64,000 bases of DNA, from the NCBI GenBank assembly GCA_024867545.1, contig JANFNE010000027.1, positions 558,001 through 622,000 of the forward strand, in the 5' to 3' direction. This document shows, one piece after another, positions 47,573-59,447 of the stretch (position 1 is its first letter; each line of letters opens with the position of its first letter). Origin of the DNA: Phytopythium helicoides (taxonomy: Eukaryota; Oomycota; Peronosporomycetes; Pythiales; Pythiaceae). The notes beneath the pieces are model-generated. The model did not search any database, was not told the origin of the DNA, and saw nothing but the letters and a program-made list of their open reading frames with translations. The position numbers and the translations under genes were made by a program.

Positions 47573-50500
47573 GTGTCAAGAGAGTCCGGAGCGCGCGACG
47601 CAACGCACCTCCGTCGAAGGGTTTGCGAGATGAGGTGGCGACCACTTCCGGTGAGTACTCCTCCCTGGCACGCGTACAGCCGAAGCGTCGAGACGAGAGG
47701 AATGCGGCGAACGGGGAACGTCAGCACGCAGCTCGCCACTCTGGTGCGCCTCACCTCACATCCGCGCTGAACACCACAACACGACAGCATATTGAAGATG
47801 ACGGCAGTACAGTAGCAAACTCGAGACGTTTGTCGCTGGCGCTGCCATTGATTAACCCACCGGAGTGAAGAGAACCTCTACGCACATGCACTCGCCCGAA
47901 GTTGTGTGCACTCGAAAGATTGGTGTGCGCGAGCAGCCAGACCAGCCAGCGTCTCGTAGACACCAACACGATAACTAGATCTTCGAAAGTGGATCGTCTG
48001 GCTCAACTCTCGGTGGAGAGTGTGTCCCACCACTTGAAGAGAGTTCGCAGCAGAAAGCTGCGTCGAGCACACGACACGACCACATCGTGTGGACGGCGCT
48101 CGAGTTCCAATTCGGAGTGCCTCGAAGCTGGAAGTTAAAGGAGCAGGCTCTTCCTTCGAATGCTCTCCCTGCCTAGGATTTGTTGCCTCCGGTCAGTCCG
48201 ATCTGACGACGCCCACACAGGATCAATAGAATTACTACAATGGAGCGGCTAGCTGCTGAGCTCAAGGGTGTATGCATGACCAGCGCTGGCTCCGGCGCCG
48301 CTATCGCATCAACAGGTTTTTGTCAACGCGATCCACTGGATCGCCAAAAGGCTCGCCGCTTCAAGATAGCGCTCGGGGTAATCGCCGAAACCAGCTGAAG
48401 GAAAAGATTCAGCTAGCTGCACGACACTAATCAGCGAGCGCAGAGGCCACTCAAAGATCGATCCTTTGAGACACTGGGGGAGATGCATCTGTGCGCTACG
48501 CCCGGATTTGAGGATGGTGAGTATCCCGAGTGATTATCGATCGTAGGTTCATACTTCTCACTGTATCATCGGCGTTAGGAGTAGTTACCCCACCTGACAG
48601 TTTGAAGCTGATGCTGATGACGACGACAAAATCCTGGAGATTGAAAAAGGCGATTAGAGAGCACAGATCCAGGCGGAAAGGCGGCGCTGGTTGTCCAACC
48701 GTAGAAGACACATCTCAACGCCGACTAGATGATCACCTGGTCGCAAGTTGAAGGACAGCCATAAACGAATCCCAGCGTACCCAGTAGAGGATCAAGGCTC
48801 TCTGTTCCTTCCGATCGGCTTCAGACCGGACCCTTATGGGTACACACACACTTGTCGGTTCGGTTGATTGGAGTGAAATCGTCAACAAGCCGGCTTCTTG
48901 CTGACTTGCTTCGGACTGACCAGTCGCAATCGCGATACAGCACCTTGTGGCTGAGGGTGCTTGCTTCGTTCCAAAAGTGGCATTTAGAACCTCGTCGCCC
49001 GATTGACTTGGAAGAAAGTGGGGCAAACGCCTTAACCTACATCGCATCACATGCCAGCGATTATTGATTGGCTTCAATCACACTAGCAGCTCGCGTGTGA
49101 GCGGCGGTCATGGATGTCGTACCGGGGTGTAGCTGGCGTGGTGTTGGCCGGCCTGCTGACTATTGTCTTCGATGTCGAGTGGGGAGACCACAGTCGTTGC
49201 CATCGAAATGAAATCTTGAAATTAGTATAGTATTTTCAAACTAAGACATCTGCACATCAGCACCGTGACATACAACTACGGTTTTTGTCTTTATTGGCGA
49301 GTGTGACGTGTGGATGCACAATGAGAGCAGCGCTCATGGATAGCATTTACAACGCAGTGCGACTGCAGATCTGCGGAGAGCCTACAGACGGCGCACCATT
49401 ACGTATTCGATGGGAATGTGTCCGTCATTGGAGCGCTTAATATGGTGCACGCCTCGGTCAGTCCCAGTGCAATCGATCAACATTGAGTGCAAGCAACTGA
49501 TTGCTCTCAGCACTGGTAAACTCAGCTCTCTTCCAAGTCAATCAGGCGACGAGGTTCTAAATGCCACTTTTGGAACGAAGCAAACACCCTCCGCGCACAC
49601 CAGGTGCTGCATCGCGATTGCGACTGGTCAGTCCGAAGAAAGTAAGCAAGAAGCCAGCTTGTTGACGAATTCACTCCAATCAGCCGAATCGACAAGTGTG
49701 TGTACCCACCAGGGTCCGGTCTGGAACCGATCGGGAGAAGGAACAGAGAGCCTTGATCCTGCGCTGGGTGCGCTGGGATCCGCTTGTGGCTGTCCTTCAA
49801 CTTGCGACCAGGTGATCATCCAGTCGGCGTTGAGATGTGTCTTCTACGCTTGGACAACCAACGCCAGCTTTCTGTCTGGATCTGTGCTCTCTAATCGCCT
49901 TTTTCCATCTCCAGAATTTTGTCGTCATCAGCATCAAACTTCAAACTGTCGGGTGGGGTAACTACTCCTAACGCACGATGATACAGTGAGAAGTATGAAC
50001 CTACGATCGATAATCACTCGGGATACTCACCATCCTCAAATCCGGGCGTGGCGCACAGATGCATCTTCCCCAGTGTCTCAAAGGATCGATCTTTGAGTGG
50101 CCTCTGCGCTCGCTGATGAGTGTCGTGCGGCTAGCTGAATCTTTTCCTTAAGCTGGTTTCGGCGATTACCTCGAGCGTTATCTTGAAGCGGCGAGCCTTT
50201 GGTGGCACTGGATCGCGTTGACAAAAACCTGTTGATGCGATAGCGGTGCCGGCGCCGGCGCTGGTCATGCATACAGCCTTGAACTCAGCAGCTAGCCGCT
50301 CCACTGTAGTAATTCTATTGATCCTGTGTGAGCGTCGTCAGATCGGACTGACCGGAGGCAACAAATCCTAGGCAGGGAGAGCATTTGAAGGAAGAACATG
50401 TTCCTTTAACTTCCAGCTTCGAGGCACTCCGAATCGGAGCTCGAGCACCGTCCACGCGATGTGGTCGTGTCGTTTGCTCGGCACAGCTTTCTGCTGCGAA

Positions 50501-50946
50501 CTCTCTTCAAGTGGTGGGACACACTCTCCACCGAGAGTTGAGCCAGACGATCCACTTTCGAAGATCTAGTTATCGTGTTGGTGTCTACGAGACGCTGGCT
50601 GGTCTGGCTGCTCGCGCACACCAATCTTTCGCATGCATACAACTTCGGGCGAGTGCATGAGTGTAGAGGTTCTCTTCGCTCCGGTGGGCTAATCAATGCC
50701 AGCTCCAGCGACAGACGCCTCGAGTTTGCCACTGCCATCATCTTCAACACGCTGTCGTGTTGTGTGGTGTTCAGCGCGGATGTGAGGTGAGGCGCACCAG
50801 AATGGCGAGCTGCGCGCTGACGTTCCCCGTTCGCCGCGTTCCTCTCGTCTCGACGCTTCAGCTGTGCGCGTGCCAAAAAGTGGAGGGCGTACTCACCGGA
50901 AGAGTGGTCGCGAACCGCGTCGCGCGCTCCGGGACGCTCTTGACAC
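47573..50946. repeat. 3.4-kb inverted repeat (foldback structure)
   Basis: The left arm (about 47573-49016) and right arm (about 49526-50946) are complementary over roughly 1.43 kb with, by eye, a little over 90 percent identity and several small indels. Matching landmarks include ggagcggctagctgctgag near 48243 against its complement near 50298, and gatgatcacctggtcgcaag near 48728 against its complement near 49808. The spacer is about 510 bp. The outer ends read gtgtcaagag and cttgacac. No intact gene is seen in arms or spacer. A foldback transposon or a hairpin-RNA source are the main options. Confidence 0.9.
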
Positions 50947-51170
50947 CTGGAGGACCAATCGCTTGCTTCAACTCCCCGCCTGTACCCATGTATCCATTCC
51001 CAGAGGTCCTCTCTCTATTCGCTCTCATTTGATAGGAGAGGTCTCCCGCCCGACCAGAGGTCCGAGACTACACACTGAACCTAAGTGAATTTGATTTGAC
51101 TTCCGGGTAGTTAGAAATGTTGGTTGCATCCCGCGGGCGCCGCGCCACCGATCGATCGATCTCGCCCGCC

Positions 51171-52875
51171 ATGTCGTTCGCGTTCGGCGCCACGAGCGTC
51201 GCGCCCGCGGCGGCCCCCGCGGCCTCGACAGGCTTCAGCTTCGGCGGTTCGTCGGCCGCTGCGTCGACTGGTTTCAGCTTTGGGGCGACGCCGACGGCCG
51301 CCGCGCCGGCAGCTTCGACAGGTTTCAGCTTTGGGGCGGCGCCGACGCCTGCTGCTGCAGGATCGACGGGCTTTGGGTTCGGGACGGCGTCGACCGCGCC
51401 GGCGACGGCCACGACGACGCCGAGCTTTGGCTTTGGAGGGTCCGCCGGCGGCTTTGGCGCCTCGACGCCGTCCACAGGCTTTGGGTTCGGCGCGACGCCC
51501 GCGGCGGGGACGTCGTCGTTCGGGACGTTCGGGCAGCTGCGACCGCGGCGGCCGCGCCAGCTGCCCCCGCGTACGTTGATGGTGCTCTTGACGGGGGCGT
51601 CGAGTGTGGAGCTGACGTTGGTGGGGTGGATGACTCAGCGCGCCGGCCGTGACGCTCGAGACGGTGTTTGAGCAGCTACCCGAGGACGTGCAGAAAAACA
51701 TGACCGAGTTTCACTCGTTCCTCAAGGAGCAGGACCAGTCGGACGCGTTCCTCAAGTCAGTCTCGCCGCACCAGCTCGAGGCGCTGCAGCAGAATCTCGC
51801 GCGACTCGAGATGGACGTGCTCGCACACCGCAACGTACAGGAAAAACAGCAGACGGCCGGCCACGCCGTGCGCAAGGACGTGAGGCAGCTCATCCACCAG
51901 GTTGACACGGCGTCGCTGAGCCTGCGCAGCATGGACGGCAGCAGCGCCGGCGACTACGCGCACTACTATAGCAATATCATGCGGCGCGTGGAGATGCCGT
52001 CGCCCTACTACTGGGACCTGCTCGAGCATTTTGAGGCGCAGATGGAGGCCATCAAACGACAGATCCAGGACGTCGAGGGGCAGTTCCAGAGCGCCGCGTC
52101 CGACGCGTCGGCGTACAGCCAGTTCCACCCAGCGCAGCTCCAGCAGATTCTGGTTGCACAGAACGCCGCTCTCATGCAGGTCGCGGCCCGTGTCGCCGAG
52201 ACCCACGAGCGCGCCGAGCAGATGCGGCAACTGTTCCTTGCCAAGATGCGCCGCGACTTGGAGCGCCATGGCGAAAAGAACCCGTCGTCGTTCAAGAACC
52301 CGTTCGACAAGCGCAAGAAGAGCGCGGCCGCCGACCAGGACAAGCGGCAAGCCATCGACTCGATCCGCTTCCGCACGAACGTGGCGCCGACGATCGTGAC
52401 GGCTACTCCGGCGGCGGTGGCAGCTCCGACTGCAGCACCGTCAGCGTTCGGCTTTGGCACGACGACTCCTGCGGCCACGCCAACCGGGACGTCCGCGTTT
52501 GGTTCGTTCGGAGCGACCACTACGACTCCCGCGACTTCCACTGGTGGTGGCTTTAGCTTTGGCGCGACGGCTTCTTCCGCGACTACAGCGGGCACGACTG
52601 CCATCACCACGTCGACTGCTCCCGCTGCCACGACGGGCGGCTTCAACTTTGGCGCCACGACGTCGACGGCCCCCAAGACAGTGTCGTTCAACCTCGGCGG
52701 GGCTACGGCGTCGTCGCCAACGACTACTGCGTCGCCGTCGTTCGGCTTTGGCGCACCGGCAGCGGGAGGTGCATCACCGGGAGGTTTTGGCTCCATCCAG
52801 TCCTCCTTCTTGCCAGGTGCGACGACCGCGAACACAAGCAACAAGCGATCGACGCGACAGAAGAAGCGATCGTAG
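51171..52875 (+). CDS. FG nucleoporin Nup58/Nup45-like
   Basis: Exon 1 (51171-51570) encodes FG repeats (STGFSFGA and STGFGFG types). Exon 2 (51639-52875) encodes the coiled-coil core of the Nup58 family (MPSPYYWDLLEHFE; LPEDVQ near its start), then a second FG-rich stretch and a basic tail (KRSTRQKKRS). The 68-bp intron has GTACGT, a CTGAC branch site and CTCAG. The exon 1 frame joins exon 2 correctly only if one more G is read in the ggg run near 51529-51532; as given, the frame is shifted by one. That looks like a homopolymer base-call error in an otherwise intact gene. In the Nup62 complex this protein lines the nuclear pore channel. Met at 51171 is preferred to the in-frame 51117. Confidence 0.82.
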
Positions 52876-53182
52876 ACTGCGACCACTATGCTTGCATCCA
52901 ATACAGTCAACCGGAAGGCGAGAACGCCTGCATGTATTTCGACATCCACCCTCCCTCCATCATGAACCTGCCAACGCCATGTTATACAGCACGCACCTGC
53001 CCGCACTGTGCTGACCGCACATGGACGATAACTGACAAGAAAGAAAGCAAAGGCGCTGCAAGCGTAGTAGTGAAACGGGGTGGTCATATGTAGAGGAGGA
53101 TATCGTTGTCCGATAGAGCAGAAAATGGCGCTGGTATGTACTGTACCCTTACGTCACGGCGCGGTGCATGAGGAACACGAGT
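52876..53182. other. 3'-3' intergenic region
   Basis: These 307 bp lie between the convergent nucleoporin and GH5-like genes. No gene or repeat was seen; the region should hold both polyadenylation signals. Confidence 0.5.
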
Positions 53183-54878
53183 TTATGACGTCACGCACGG
53201 GATGAACTCAAGGCTCGGCATGTCGTTCATGGCCTTCAGCACGTCCAGCACGTCCATGTTGGCAGCGCGCCAGGTGTCGTCCACGAGACCCTGTGTGGTC
53301 TGGTTGTCGTCATCCGGCGCCGGGTACGGCCAGTACGTGTCGGGGTTGAGGTTGTAGAAGAAGCCGCCGGCAAGGAACTGGCCCGTGGTCGCCGTCATTC
53401 GGGTAATGACGTCCTCGATGATACGCTGGCTCGTCTTGCTGGTGGTCTTGTCAGCGTCGCCAACGAGGCCGCCGAACGTCGACAGCACCGTGGCCATGCC
53501 AGAGTCCATGGCCGCGCCGAACGAGTAGTTCATGTTGAGCTCCACGTTCGTCAGCAGGTCGGCGTCGCCCAGCTCCACGTAGTCGTCGAGCATGTCGCCG
53601 TTGGTAGTGCCACTATCGAAGAAGAAGAGCCTCGGCAGGTACGAGCTCGAGTAGTAGTGCGGCGAGTACACCACCTTGTTGTCCGTGTCAAGCTTGATCG
53701 GGTTGTCGTACACGCCCGTCAGATCCGAGCCCGGCAGGAACGTGTTCTTGATCGACCGGCTGCCGTACGTGTCCTTGTGCGAGTCGCCCTCGACGCCCTG
53801 CACGAACGCGAGCCAGTTGGAGCACTCAGACACCAGGTGGTTGCCGAGCTCCGTGGCCGCGACCGACCAGTCTGTGTCGGAGCCGTCGCCCCACGTCGCG
53901 TCCGTGCTCAGCGAGTCCTTGAGGTCGATGCCGATGATGTTGAAGTGCTTGCTGTCGCACATGGCGTCCGACAGGTTGGAGATAGCCGACTTGATGTCCG
54001 CAAGCTGAATCGACGTGCCGTACCACAGACCCGTGTCGTCCGTCTCGGTGGTGGAGAGCACGTCGAAGTCGAGCACGACGCCAATGTTGAACTGGCCAAG
54101 GCCCTGCACGATGAGTCCGAGCAGCGTGTTGTAGCGCGAGGCCGACGCCAGCGCGCGGTTCGAGTTGGTGTTGATCATGTTGGTCTCGATCTCGACGTTA
54201 CGCAGCACCGAGTCGATGGAGAGCGGCAGGCGCACGACATTGAACTTGTTCTTCTTGAGGAAGTAGCCGAAGCGGTAGAGCGTGTCGCCGTTGAGCGTGT
54301 TGTCCCAGAGGCCCTGCGGCACGCCGTTGCTCTCCTGCATGCCCTTCCAGTTGACGCCCTTGATGTCGATCTGCGTCGTGCCCGACGACAGCTCGGCGAA
54401 GATGCGACCGTCCTTGCTAATGAAGTTGGGCTGCTCGCATCCCTTGTCCGTGTACGTCTTGGGGTTGGTGACCGACAGGTCCGTGGTCGCGTCCTCGACG
54501 CCTCCATCGTCGATCCAGTCGCCCGACGTGTAGGTGGCCTCGACGGCGGCCGAGCTGTCTGTCGACTCGGTCCGGATGTCGTTGTGCTTCTGGATGCCGT
54601 AGTACGTCAGTCCCGCGACGGACCCCACGAGCAGGATGAACAGTCCGAGCGCTCCTGGCCACGTCTGTCATGCACACGAGCACGCCATGAGTCCTCCTCT
54701 CCCGGTTCGCAAGTCTCCACAAGTCGCCACTACTCACCGATCGACGGCCGCGGTACTTGACGTTCTTCTTTCCGGCGAACGTGGTGTCGACCTCCGCGGC
54801 GGCCACGATGCGCTCAATCTCCGAGCTGCGCGGGCCCGAGTGCGACCCGCGGCCGGCGGAGCTCATGCTGCCGGGCAT
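53183..54878 (-). CDS. membrane-tethered GH5 glucanase-like protein lacking catalytic Glu
   Basis: Exon 1 (54738-54878) encodes a 47-residue cytosolic tail. A 73-bp intron (54665-54737, GTGAGT...ACAG) follows in phase 0, and exon 2 (53183-54664) completes 540 residues. A transmembrane segment (ALGLFILLVGSVAGLTYYG, about 52-70) makes it a type II membrane protein. The ectodomain aligns with oomycete/fungal GH5 exo-1,3-beta-glucanases: NGVPQGLW, FNVVRLPLS, VYSPHYY, NPDTYWPY. At the acid/base site, where family members have NEP, this protein has DLKDSL (about 294-299). At the nucleophile, where GEFGG is usual, it has LSTFGG (about 441-446). Both catalytic glutamates are therefore absent, and it is probably a carbohydrate-binding or regulatory pseudoenzyme. 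Alignment was by eye. Confidence 0.85.
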
Positions 54879-56638
54879 CCTATATCCTTCACGTCTACGC
54901 GCGGATCTCGGGCTCTAGCGCGCGGATTTCGGCGGGAAGCGGCTCGATCGCGAGCGCGGAGGGCGCGGAATGCGGCGGGGCGGGCGGCGGCGGGCGGAAG
55001 GCGCGGCGGAAGGCGCGGCGGTTGCGCGCGATAACGTCCCCCGGCGCTTGGCGGCGGCGGGTGTTTCCCCTTCGGCGCGCTATACGATATGACGCAATGG
55101 GGCGGACGGGGGAAGAACTGAACCTCTCGGAATTACCGGAACGGGGGGTGGAAAAGTTGCAAAATGTAGCGAATTAGCCTAATTCGGCGCGGGATGGGCC
55201 GCCGCGAGTACGATATCAGCCGCCGCCGCTGGAAAATCCGAGCGCACCCACTCGCCGAGACTCGCGGGCGAGCGAGCGCTCTCTGCTGGCGGCCGAACGT
55301 ATGGCGTTGAGTATGTGGCGGCGCACCCGGCTGTGGCGCGCGGGATGATATCGCACGTGGCCGCGACGGCCCATCGAATGGTCGCGGCCGAGTGACTTGG
55401 GTTCAGTATGCGGGCGACCGATGGGTGCAGTCGACTGATATCGCGGCTGGCGATTGGCGGAAGCGAAATTTTTGGGTCCGACTCGTGCACCCACTCTCGC
55501 TCCAGGCAATCCAGTGCCGTCACGAGATATCTGAAGCGGAAGCTGAAGGTGCGAGCCCAATGATGCGGTAGCCATCGAATCCGTGGGTCGAGGAAGGACG
55601 CGAGCTCACTCGAGCGTTAGGTAGCTCTGCCGTTCGGTGGCGAGAGCTTTCGGGTGATTTTCGACGACTCGGCGTTCGGTGGCGAGCAGAGAGAGAGAGA
55701 GTGGCCCGGCCAAGCGTCACATGGGACAAAGTCCGCGCTCGCTCGTCTGCACAGAAGATCATATCTTCGAGCCACTAGGACGTGTCAAAGCGAGGAGCAT
55801 AGTACGCGTTGAGCCTTCGTGGTGGCGGCCGTGGTCGGGTGGCTCCTCGAAGAGCTCGAGCATATTCATGTACAGTAGAAAGTCTGGAAGCTCGGAGCGG
55901 AGTATGAGCAGACCCATGGCCACGTCAAGCAAACATGGAGGCTACCATCAGCAGCCCCCCTGTAGGTGCCGACAGTAGAAAAGAGAGCTGTCATAGACCC
56001 AGAATCGCGGTCCGAAAGTCCACGCCAACGACGCGAGCCTCGCGTGCAGGATGGATCCTGCGTCGCATTATGCACTCCAGAAGCATCTTCCGACGCACCG
56101 CCCATGGTAGTGTCGACTCGGCTGCTACTCGAATTCGTTGCTCGGAGCCTGAAAATTGGAGAAAATGTCTGACAAGGACAGCACATTCGAATGAGGCAAT
56201 ATCTCGAGCGTGTGATGATCGATGAGCTTGCCTTGCCACGCGGACGAGCGCTGCGAACACGTTGATAAGAAGGCCACTGCGGTTCGAGTGTAGCCTCGAT
56301 AGGCGTAGCAAGTCTACACCCCCGAAGAAGAAAGATCTCACGAGAGCACAAGTCGTGCAAAGCAGCTAAATACTCATGCGGAGCGTGTTACGGAATGGCG
56401 GCGGGATCTTTGACCATCAGCGTGCAGTGGTCACGCACGGCTTGCCACTGTCGCGACGCGGAACGGGGAGCTGCAAAGAGCCCACCCTCAATCTGTAATG
56501 GCGATCGTGCTCGATCTGTATTGCCAATCGCGTTCGATGTGCTGCTGGCATCCGCGCTCAACTTGAAGTGGCCAATGCGTTCAAGCGCATACTGCCGTCC
56601 AGTCAAAACGGCCACCCATACAATCCGCAAGTGACCAG
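54879..56638. other. no supported gene
   Basis: GC-rich sequence upstream of the GH5-like gene and of the chorismate-lyase-like gene, which are divergently arranged across 1.76 kb. Several open frames occur, such as a 164-codon minus frame at 55866-56360, but none has motifs or a clear start. A GA run (gagagagagagag) lies near 55689. Confidence 0.4.
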
Positions 56639-57502
56639 GTGGATGCAGACGAAAACCATCGATTACGCGCGGGCTCCACGCGCCGCCGCAAGCGTCAGCC
56701 GCACGTCCACTCGACGCCGCAGCCCGCAGCTCGAGCACCAGCCTCAGCGCCACATCCAGCAGCAGCAACAGCAGCGGTGGCCATGGCAGCGACTGGGCAG
56801 AGCGCCGCGTTGGCGCCGCGCCAGCAGCAGAGCGAGGACGAGCACCAGGCGGACGACGGGTGGCTGGCGCTGCGCGTCCAGTTCCTCGCCTCGGGCGACC
56901 TCATGCGCGTAGGTTGAGAGCGCAGCTTGACGCAACGGAGCTGCGGTGGCTAACGCCTAGTGGTGGAGCAGCTGGGCCACCAGCCCATGAGCGCGGCGTG
57001 GCGGCTGTTCCTGTTTGGCAACGGGTCGCCCACGCACCACTTGGCGCTGCTCACGGGCTCGCCAACGCAGGTGGACGTCATTGGGCTCACGCGCATCGGC
57101 GACGCCGATATCCACGACGAGCTAGGCGCGGATGGTGGGCCGACGGAGGCCGTGGAGGCCATTGCAACGCCCAGATGCCGCCGACAGGTGTGGCTGCGCA
57201 ACGCGCGAGGAGAGCGTCTGGGCTACGCGGCGACATGGCTGTCGGAGAGCGACGTGGGCGTGGTGTTCCCCAACCAGCGCGCGCCAATCGGCGAGAATAT
57301 CATGGAGAAGCGCATTGAGCTGTTCCGGGATATGAAGAGCGTCTTCTGCGGGTCGTCACCCGCGCTCGAGCGCGCGTTCGGGCACCCGGGGCCGTTCTGG
57401 GGCCGCTCGTACCTGTTCTGGCGCGGCGGCCGCCCCGTCACCTTCATCTACGAGGTCTTCTCGCCTGCGCTCGACAAGTACATGGGCTCGCCGCTCGCGT
57501 AG
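56639..57502 (+). CDS. chorismate lyase-like (UbiC fold) protein
   Basis: Exon 1 (from the ATG at 56639, or a later one near 56783) and exon 2 (56961-57502) join in frame with a 48-bp intron using GTTGAG as donor (56913-56960, ending CCTAG). An alternative donor four bases upstream breaks the frame. The product is about 270 residues. The domain follows the chorismate-lyase pattern: FGNGSPTHHLALLTGSP (the GS-TR-type start), RQVWLRNARGERLGYAATWL, PIGENIMEKRIELFRDM, and WGRSYLFWRGGRPVTFIYEV near the end, with the Arg and the closing Glu expected at the active site. UbiC removes pyruvate from chorismate to give 4-hydroxybenzoate for ubiquinone. A eukaryotic homologue may do the same or be a distant fold relative. 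The N-terminus is Arg/Ala/Gln-rich and could target an organelle. Confidence 0.6.
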
Positions 57503-57652
57503 ATCCGCGGGGAGGCGGCATCGGTAGAGTGCATTCCTTAGAGTCTAAACACCACGAGTGGCGCTGCGCATGCCTGTATAGAGAGAGCTGTATTACTGTC
57601 CGTCTGCTGCCTGGGGGCCCGCCGCGAGCGCGAGCTGCGCCTACGCGACCGC

Positions 57653-58227
57653 TTACAGCGACATGCGCCATCGGCCCTTGAGGAAGCGGCGCTTGAGCAG
57701 CTTGCGGCCCGAGATGGACACGCGGCGCGTGCGGAAGCCGTGCTTGCGCTTGCGCCGCAGCACGCTGGGCTGGTACGTGCGCTTGACGGCCTGCAGCGGC
57801 TCTGCCAGCAGTCCACCACCGTTGTGAGCCGCGTTGCTCTGCATTCCGAGAGCTCGTCGCACGCGAGGAGTACGCACCGTTGACCGACTCGGAGGGGCAG
57901 TCGAGGATGCCCGAGCCCACGGGCGTGACCTCCGGCAGGTAGCGCGGCAGCGGCACGCTCAGGCCGGTCTGGAACACGAGCGAGTTCTTCACCAGCGGGT
58001 CTGCAGAGCGCCAACCACGCAGTTAGACAGCAGCTCCACGGTCGCTGCTCCCCACCTCGAGACGCACCAATGACGGCCGCGGACGGGCGAAGCATCGACA
58101 GAATCGCCGGCTGCGCGGCGGGAAAAGCGGCGGAGGCAGCTGCAAGTGACGGCGACGCGCCCAGCGACGTGGAGAAGGCGCGGGCCGAGCGCGCGGCGAC
58201 CGCGAGCGCCGAGCGAGCGAGCGCCAT
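57653..58227 (-). CDS. mrpL34: mitochondrial large-subunit ribosomal protein bL34
   Basis: Exon 1 (58068-58227) encodes a mitochondrial-type presequence ([20 protein letters not shown]). A 67-bp intron (58001-58067, GTGCGT...CTGCAG) leads to exon 2 (from 58000), with [17 protein letters not shown]. The last exon (57653-57838) carries the bL34 core [20 protein letters not shown] and [14 protein letters not shown], close to the bacterial consensus. The second junction is unclear: GTGCGT at 57877 and the CAG at 57839-57841 give a 39-nt intron that leaves the phase off by one, so another donor or a one-base error is likely. The protein binds 23S-type rRNA in the mitoribosome. Confidence 0.8.
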
Positions 58228-58390
58228 GCTGAGCTGTGAATCCACGAGTCGAGTGCGCAGCCACCGCTGTGGGCCGTCCGTTCGGAGGTGTGGGCCACAT
58301 GAAGAGCTACGAATTTCAAAAAAGCGGACATGGACGAGGTGCTGGCAGGATGGCGTGAAGCTGTGCTGAGGTGACCGGAGGCGGCCGTGG

Positions 58391-58425
58391 CGAGGCGAGG
58401 CGAGGCGAGGCGAGGCGAGGCGAGA
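58391..58425. repeat. GGCGA pentanucleotide repeat
   Basis: About six GGCGA units in tandem, upstream of the bL34 gene and downstream of the tail-anchored protein gene. Confidence 0.85.
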
Positions 58426-58584
58426 GCTGCGGCCGGCGTCTCGACGCGCCCTGGAGCATGGCGGCGCGGCGACGGGCCAAAAACGTTCGCTCATAAATTC
58501 ATCTCCCTGCTCTGCTCTACTGTACACGCCCTGCGGTCTTTGCTGCGGCCGCTCCACGCCAATTGACGCCCGAGGTCTCGGGGC

Positions 58585-59148
58585 CTAGGGCCGATGCGGC
58601 GGGGGCGGCAGCGCCTTGGGCTGGAAGATGATGAGCAGGATCAGCGCCACGGCCACGAGCACGATGAGCCCGACGAGGAACTGGATGCACTGCTTGAAGC
58701 CGTCGGCGTCGCTGCTGGCGGGCTCTCTGGGCGGCGGCAGCACAAGCCCCAGCTCGACGTCCGACTCGGTCTCTCCGCCGGCGTCGCGGCCGAAGAGTCC
58801 GCACAGCCAGCTCCTCTTGGCGCCGCTGGAGCTGTTGCCGGCCAGCACCGGTCCTCGCCGCCGCGCGCGCGTCGGGGGCGACTTGCGCGCCCACTCGGGG
58901 CTGCGGAACCACGGGAGTGGATGCACCTCCTGCTCGTCGGCGGGGCGCGCGCCGAGCGGCAGCAGCGGCGTGCGCTCCGACTTTTTCTTGCGGCGCGGCG
59001 CCTTCTTCTTCTTCCTGGCGGCCGCGGGCTCGCCGCCGCTGCTGGCGCTGGCGCTGCCGCTCGACAGCGCGCGGCCCAGCCGAGACGCAGCCGCCGCCAC
59101 GGCCGCCGACGCTGCGGGCGGCGTCTGCGGCGACAGCTCGGCCGCCAT
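58585..59148 (-). CDS. uncharacterised tail-anchored membrane protein
   Basis: The protein has 187 residues. The N-terminal part is Ala/Ser-rich and then strongly basic (ARKKKKAPRRKKKSER). The middle contains WFRSPEWARKSPP and a GLFGRDAGGETES acidic stretch. One transmembrane helix (FLVGLIVLVAVALILLIIF) lies about ten residues from the C-terminus, followed by FQPKALPPPPHRP. The layout suits post-translational insertion as a tail-anchored protein facing the cytosol. I recognise no family. The clear ATG context and the single hydrophobic helix support it as a real gene. Confidence 0.6.
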   Translation of the reverse strand: MAAELSPQTPPAASAAVAAAASRLGRALSSGSASASSGGEPAAARKKKKAPRRKKKSERTPLLPLGARPADEQEVHPLPWFRSPEWARKSPPTRARRRGPVLAGNSSSGAKRSWLCGLFGRDAGGETESDVELGLVLPPPREPASSDADGFKQCIQFLVGLIVLVAVALILLIIFQPKALPPPPHRP

Positions 59149-59447
59149 GAAGCGCGGGGGGCCGGGGACGCGAGGGCGGAAGGTGGACGATGAGGAATGG
59201 TCGCAAAGGTGAGCGGAAAACGGACACAGAACCAGATCTGAGACGACCTGTTTATATGGCGGAATGTATGGGATGAAATTTTTCGAAGGGTGGCGGTCAG
59301 AATCGGAGCGGGAGCGAGCCTAGTTGAAGCCGTCAGCCATTGTTGTCGAGGAATGGATGGTACATGCCCATGGGGCGACTGGCCGGCAATGCTCGGCTGG
59401 CTGGCCGACCGACTGGAGCTACGCTAGCTCTACAGCTGCTCGCCTAC

